Source: Armatimonadota bacterium (GTDB taxonomy: Bacteria > Armatimonadota > Zipacnadia > Zipacnadales > UBA11051). From it: a DNA stretch of 10,029 nucleotides. The notes under the pieces are model-generated. The model ran no database searches, was not told the origin of the DNA, and worked only from the letters and a program-made list of their open reading frames with translations. Both the position numbers and the translations under genes were made by a program. The DNA lies in the NCBI GenBank assembly GCA_030612305.1, contig JAUWOG010000042.1, positions 1 through 10,029 on the forward strand, given 5' to 3'. Of this stretch, positions 7,674 to 10,029 are shown one piece after another (position 1 is the stretch's first letter; the number at the start of each line of letters is the position of its first letter).

Positions 7674-8714
7674 CTACTCCACAGCCACCGCATGACCCTC
7701 CGCAGCCGACTTGTAGCAGGCCTCGATGACCTTGTGGCTCCAGATTCCGTCCTCACCCGTAATCGGCGGCTCCGTATCGTCCTCGATCGCCGCACAGAAG
7801 CCCTCGACATGGGCAGCGTACATGTTCACCGGCTCCGGCTCGATTGTTTCGGCCTGCGCCTCTTCACGCTCCTGGTCCGCGTCATAGTCCCTGGCCTCGC
7901 CCTCTATGACCGCCGTCAGCGAGCCGGTTGACATCTGCCCTATCGTGCCGAATGACACCACTGAGCCCTGCGAGCCATAGACCTCCAGCGCCTGCCGTGA
8001 TGCTGCGTCCGGCACATTGAAGAGGGCATCCACAATGCCCTTTGCGCCGCTGTCGAACTCCAGAATCGCGACCGCGGTATCCTCGGCCGGGTAATCCTGA
8101 ACGAGGTTTCCGATGAAGCAGCTTACTCGCCGCGTCGGCCCGAAGAGCATCTCAAGGAGGTCCACGCAGTGGTTGCCCATGTCCGCAAAGGCCCCGCCGC
8201 CGCCCTTCGCCGGGTCCTGGCGGAACGCTCCTGCAATCGGCGGATACCAGCATGTCAGCTCCGCCCGGCCCATCACCACCGTCCCCAGATCCCCCGCCTC
8301 AATCATCTCCTTTATCTTCGTATGACACGCATGGAACCGCATCATGAAGTTGACGCCCAGCTTCACGTCCGCCGCCGCACACGCTGCCACCATCTCCTCG
8401 CATTCCTCCAGCGTCAGCCCCCGGGGCTTCTCGCACAGGACATGCTTGCCCGCTTCCGCCGCCGCCAGCACCTGGCCGTGGTGCAGGAAATTCGGCGTCG
8501 CGATATACACCGCCTCGACGTTGCCATCATTCAGCAGGTCATATTCCTTCTCATACTTCGTGACTCCGTACCTGGCGGCCACCTCATCAATGCACGCCGC
8601 GTCTATGTCCTGTACGGCCACCAACTCGGCGCTCTCAGCCCCCAGAATCCCTTCGGGTATCGTCCTCCGATCGGCGATTCCTCCGGCTCCGATAACTCCC
8701 CATTTCACTGCCAT
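7674..8714 (-). CDS. Gfo/Idh/MocA family NAD(P)-dependent oxidoreductase
   Basis: This 346-residue cytoplasmic protein has the N-terminal Rossmann motif WGVIGAGGIADRRT, the segment AVYIATPNFLHHGQV, the CEKPRG motif holding the catalytic Lys (residue 96 from the preferred start) and GGGGAFADMGNHCVDLLEML with the Asp/His pair (D178, H182) used in substrate binding and catalysis in this family. The C-terminal domain is the usual alpha/beta fold ending near HKVIEACYKSAAEG, with an acidic insert close to residue 290. Members oxidise or reduce sugars, inositols and sugar acids with NAD(P)H. The substrate is not defined by sequence alone. Being next to a KDG kinase, it may supply KDG or reduce an unsaturated-uronate-derived keto sugar (inference). 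A longer reading frame begins with GTG at 8723, but that codon is part of the Shine-Dalgarno sequence, so the ATG at 8714 is preferred. Confidence 0.9.
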   Translation of the reverse strand: MAVKWGVIGAGGIADRRTIPEGILGAESAELVAVQDIDAACIDEVAARYGVTKYEKEYDLLNDGNVEAVYIATPNFLHHGQVLAAAEAGKHVLCEKPRGLTLEECEEMVAACAAADVKLGVNFMMRFHACHTKIKEMIEAGDLGTVVMGRAELTCWYPPIAGAFRQDPAKGGGGAFADMGNHCVDLLEMLFGPTRRVSCFIGNLVQDYPAEDTAVAILEFDSGAKGIVDALFNVPDAASRQALEVYGSQGSVVSFGTIGQMSTGSLTAVIEGEARDYDADQEREEAQAETIEPEPVNMYAAHVEGFCAAIEDDTEPPITGEDGIWSHKVIEACYKSAAEGHAVAVE

Positions 8715-8722
8715 ATCCGGCA

Positions 8723-8728
8723 CCTCCT
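8723..8728 (-). promoter_or_regulatory. Shine-Dalgarno AGGAGG that fixes the oxidoreductase start
   Basis: On the minus strand AGGAGG runs straight into a GTG whose first G (8723) is its last base. That GTG cannot be used together with this site. The ATG at 8714 is eight bases downstream, an ideal distance, so the protein should start MAVKWGV. Confidence 0.8.
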
Positions 8729-8788
8729 GGCTCTTTTTGACACGCGGTTGTAGTCGTCATGACGGCCTCCCACTGCCGCCGTAGTGGT

Positions 8789-8801
8789 CTTGTGGCACAA
8801 G
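8789..8801. promoter_or_regulatory. Short palindrome, possible operator upstream of the oxidoreductase
   Basis: CTTGTG-G-CACAAG is a 13-base inverted repeat with 6-base arms, 75 bases before the oxidoreductase start and 68 bases after the preceding stop codon. Odd-centred palindromes of this size are common operators, and the gap of 155 bases leaves space for a promoter. There is no T run after it, so a terminator is unlikely. I could not identify a -35/-10 pair nearby, and one chance palindrome of this size is not rare. Confidence 0.3.
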
Positions 8802-8869
8802 TCGGGCCCGCGCCACAACACTCATTTCACCATATCCCTGCGCATTTCCTTCTTGCCGCCAGGATCCGC

Positions 8870-10029
8870 TCACTCATCCCCCTCAGAATCCCTCTTCACG
8901 CGAAAGCCGATCCATCGCCCGGCCAGCCATTCCGGCTCGAGCGCGCACCACTCCATCGCCGCTTCCCACTCCTCCTCACCCTCGAGGAGCACCAGCATGT
9001 CGCCCGCCTGCAGGCTCCTCGCCACCTGCTCATCAACAGCCGCCTCCGCCAGCACCGTCGCCTTATCCGCGTAGCCGGAGTAAAGCGCCAGCGCAAAGCC
9101 CGGCCAGCCCGCAACCACGACTCGCCTGCCCGGCTCGTAGTGGTCTGCCAGCATTTCCGCAGCCTGCCGGTCCGCGGTCGCCGAATGCGCGAAGGCCACA
9201 TAGCCGCGCAGGACATCGGTCGCACTCGCCGGAAGCGCAGCCCCCATCGGCCGCATGAGGATCAGGATGGCGATACTGGCCGCCGCAAGGAATATCGTTC
9301 CCACCGTCGGCCGCCGCTCCTGCGCCGCCACCTCTCTCTGCTGCAGATACCTCGCCGCGATGACCGCCGCCAGCACCAGACTCCCCGCCAGCATTGTCAC
9401 CGTGACACTCGCAAGCGGCCCCCAGAGCAGAAGCCCATCGGAGGAATTCGCATACAGCGACGGCCAGGCCAGCGGCATCGCGACCGCCGCACCCATCAGT
9501 AACGCGACCGCCGCCCCTCCGTGCCAGGGACCGGGCAGCCGCAGTTCGTGATAGGCGAGCGCATAGCACAGCGGGAACACCAGCAGCGGGAGCATGATCA
9601 CCGCCCCCGTCCAGGCCTCAGATACCGTCGCGCCGCCGGGGAAGATCGCGGACAGCGAATGCCACGGATCACCCATGATCAGCCAGTTCGCGCCTATCCA
9701 GACGCCGCCGAAATATACAACCGGCAGCAGGAACGTTATCAGCGTCCCCTCGACCCGGCTGTACCTCCCGACCCCGTTGCCGCTTTCCTTTGCACTGAGC
9801 GCGCACCGAACCCCGATGTACAGAGCCGCCGCCAGCACCAGGAAGACCGCCTCATACCGCGTCAGCAGCGCAATCGCGGCATACAGCGAGCAGCCGATGA
9901 GGTCGCGCAGGTGTTGCGCATCGCCCCACGCCGCCAGGCTCTTCGTCATCCCGAGCACCGCGAACAGAAGCAGCACCACCGGCGACCCCAGAGCCGCGTA
10001 GCTGAGTGCCACCGGGTGGAGGATCAGGA
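8870..10029 (-). CDS. Polytopic membrane glycosyltransferase, GT39/ArnT-like, 5' end outside window
   Basis: The frame is open to the right edge (the last codons read LILHPVALSY), so only the C-terminal 386 or so residues are present. A start at the GTG near 10012 is unlikely because the preceding codons keep the same membrane-protein character. About seven hydrophobic segments occupy the first 265 residues, including a LTRYEAVFLVLAAALYIG segment that resembles the conserved Arg-Tyr-Glu helix of GT39/PMT_2 proteins. They are followed by a soluble C-terminal domain of about 115 residues with the stretch RRVVVAGWPGFALALYSGY. Known members transfer sugars from polyprenyl-phosphate donors to proteins or lipids on the outer face of the membrane. 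The catalytic first loop with acidic residues would lie outside the window, so assignment rests on topology and resemblance only. Its stop is 155 bases before the oxidoreductase start on the same strand. Link to the catabolic genes is unclear. Confidence 0.7.
   Translation of the reverse strand, partial: LILHPVALSYAALGSPVVLLLFAVLGMTKSLAAWGDAQHLRDLIGCSLYAAIALLTRYEAVFLVLAAALYIGVRCALSAKESGNGVGRYSRVEGTLITFLLPVVYFGGVWIGANWLIMGDPWHSLSAIFPGGATVSEAWTGAVIMLPLLVFPLCYALAYHELRLPGPWHGGAAVALLMGAAVAMPLAWPSLYANSSDGLLLWGPLASVTVTMLAGSLVLAAVIAARYLQQREVAAQERRPTVGTIFLAAASIAILILMRPMGAALPASATDVLRGYVAFAHSATADRQAAEMLADHYEPGRRVVVAGWPGFALALYSGYADKATVLAEAAVDEQVARSLQAGDMLVLLEGEEEWEAAMEWCALEPEWLAGRWIGFRVKRDSEGDE

Noticed and set aside
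6584..7729. 381-codon plus-strand open frame antisense to the kinase
   Set aside because: The opposite strand carries unmistakable KDG kinase motifs. The plus-strand peptide is His/Arg/Asp-rich with no recognisable family and no good ribosome site.
8759..9502. 247-codon plus-strand frame opposite the membrane glycosyltransferase
   Set aside because: The peptide is extremely Arg/His/Pro-rich, while the minus strand shows regular hydrophobic membrane segments.

Overview
This is a GC-rich, densely coded bacterial window with few intergenic bases. It looks like part of a carbohydrate (probably uronic-acid glycan) utilisation region. The combination of a very large exported heparinase II/III-type protein, a Gfo/Idh/MocA oxidoreductase, an aldo/keto reductase and a large unassigned toroid-type protein is typical of Planctomycetota, Armatimonadota, Lentisphaerota/Verrucomicrobiota and related uncultured lineages. 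That placement is inferred from gene content only; no rRNA or other phylogenetic marker is present.

Layout. On the plus strand, bases 1-678 hold the 3' two-thirds of an aldo/keto reductase. A 41-base gap then leads to a 1049-residue exported heparinase II/III-like polysaccharide lyase (720-3869). Everything to the right is on the minus strand. In transcription order it reads: a membrane glycosyltransferase of the GT39/ArnT type entering from the right edge (10029-8870), a Gfo/Idh/MocA NAD(P)-dependent oxidoreductase (8714-7674), a 2-keto-3-deoxygluconate (KDG) kinase of the PfkB family (7576-6545), a strong intrinsic terminator (6520-6489), a short structured stretch with what looks like the C-terminal end of a lost gene (6413-6333), and an 814-residue cytoplasmic protein with a probable alpha-toroid plus beta-sandwich architecture (6330-3886). 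This last gene meets the lyase gene tail to tail with only 16 bases between the stop codons.

How the genes may work together (inference). An exported heparinase-type lyase cleaves an uronate-containing polymer by beta-elimination, giving unsaturated uronate ends. The cytoplasmic toroid protein could process the imported oligosaccharides. One of the two oxidoreductases could reduce the rearranged uronate to KDG, and the kinase would phosphorylate KDG to KDPG for Entner-Doudoroff-type cleavage. The kinase has the clearest specificity signature. No transporter, regulator or KDPG aldolase lies in the window, so the pathway is incomplete here. Two annotated-style starts should be moved downstream because the longest reading frame begins inside, or directly against, the Shine-Dalgarno sequence (true starts probably at 6330 and 8714).

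No tRNA, rRNA, CRISPR array, transposase or insertion sequence was seen.
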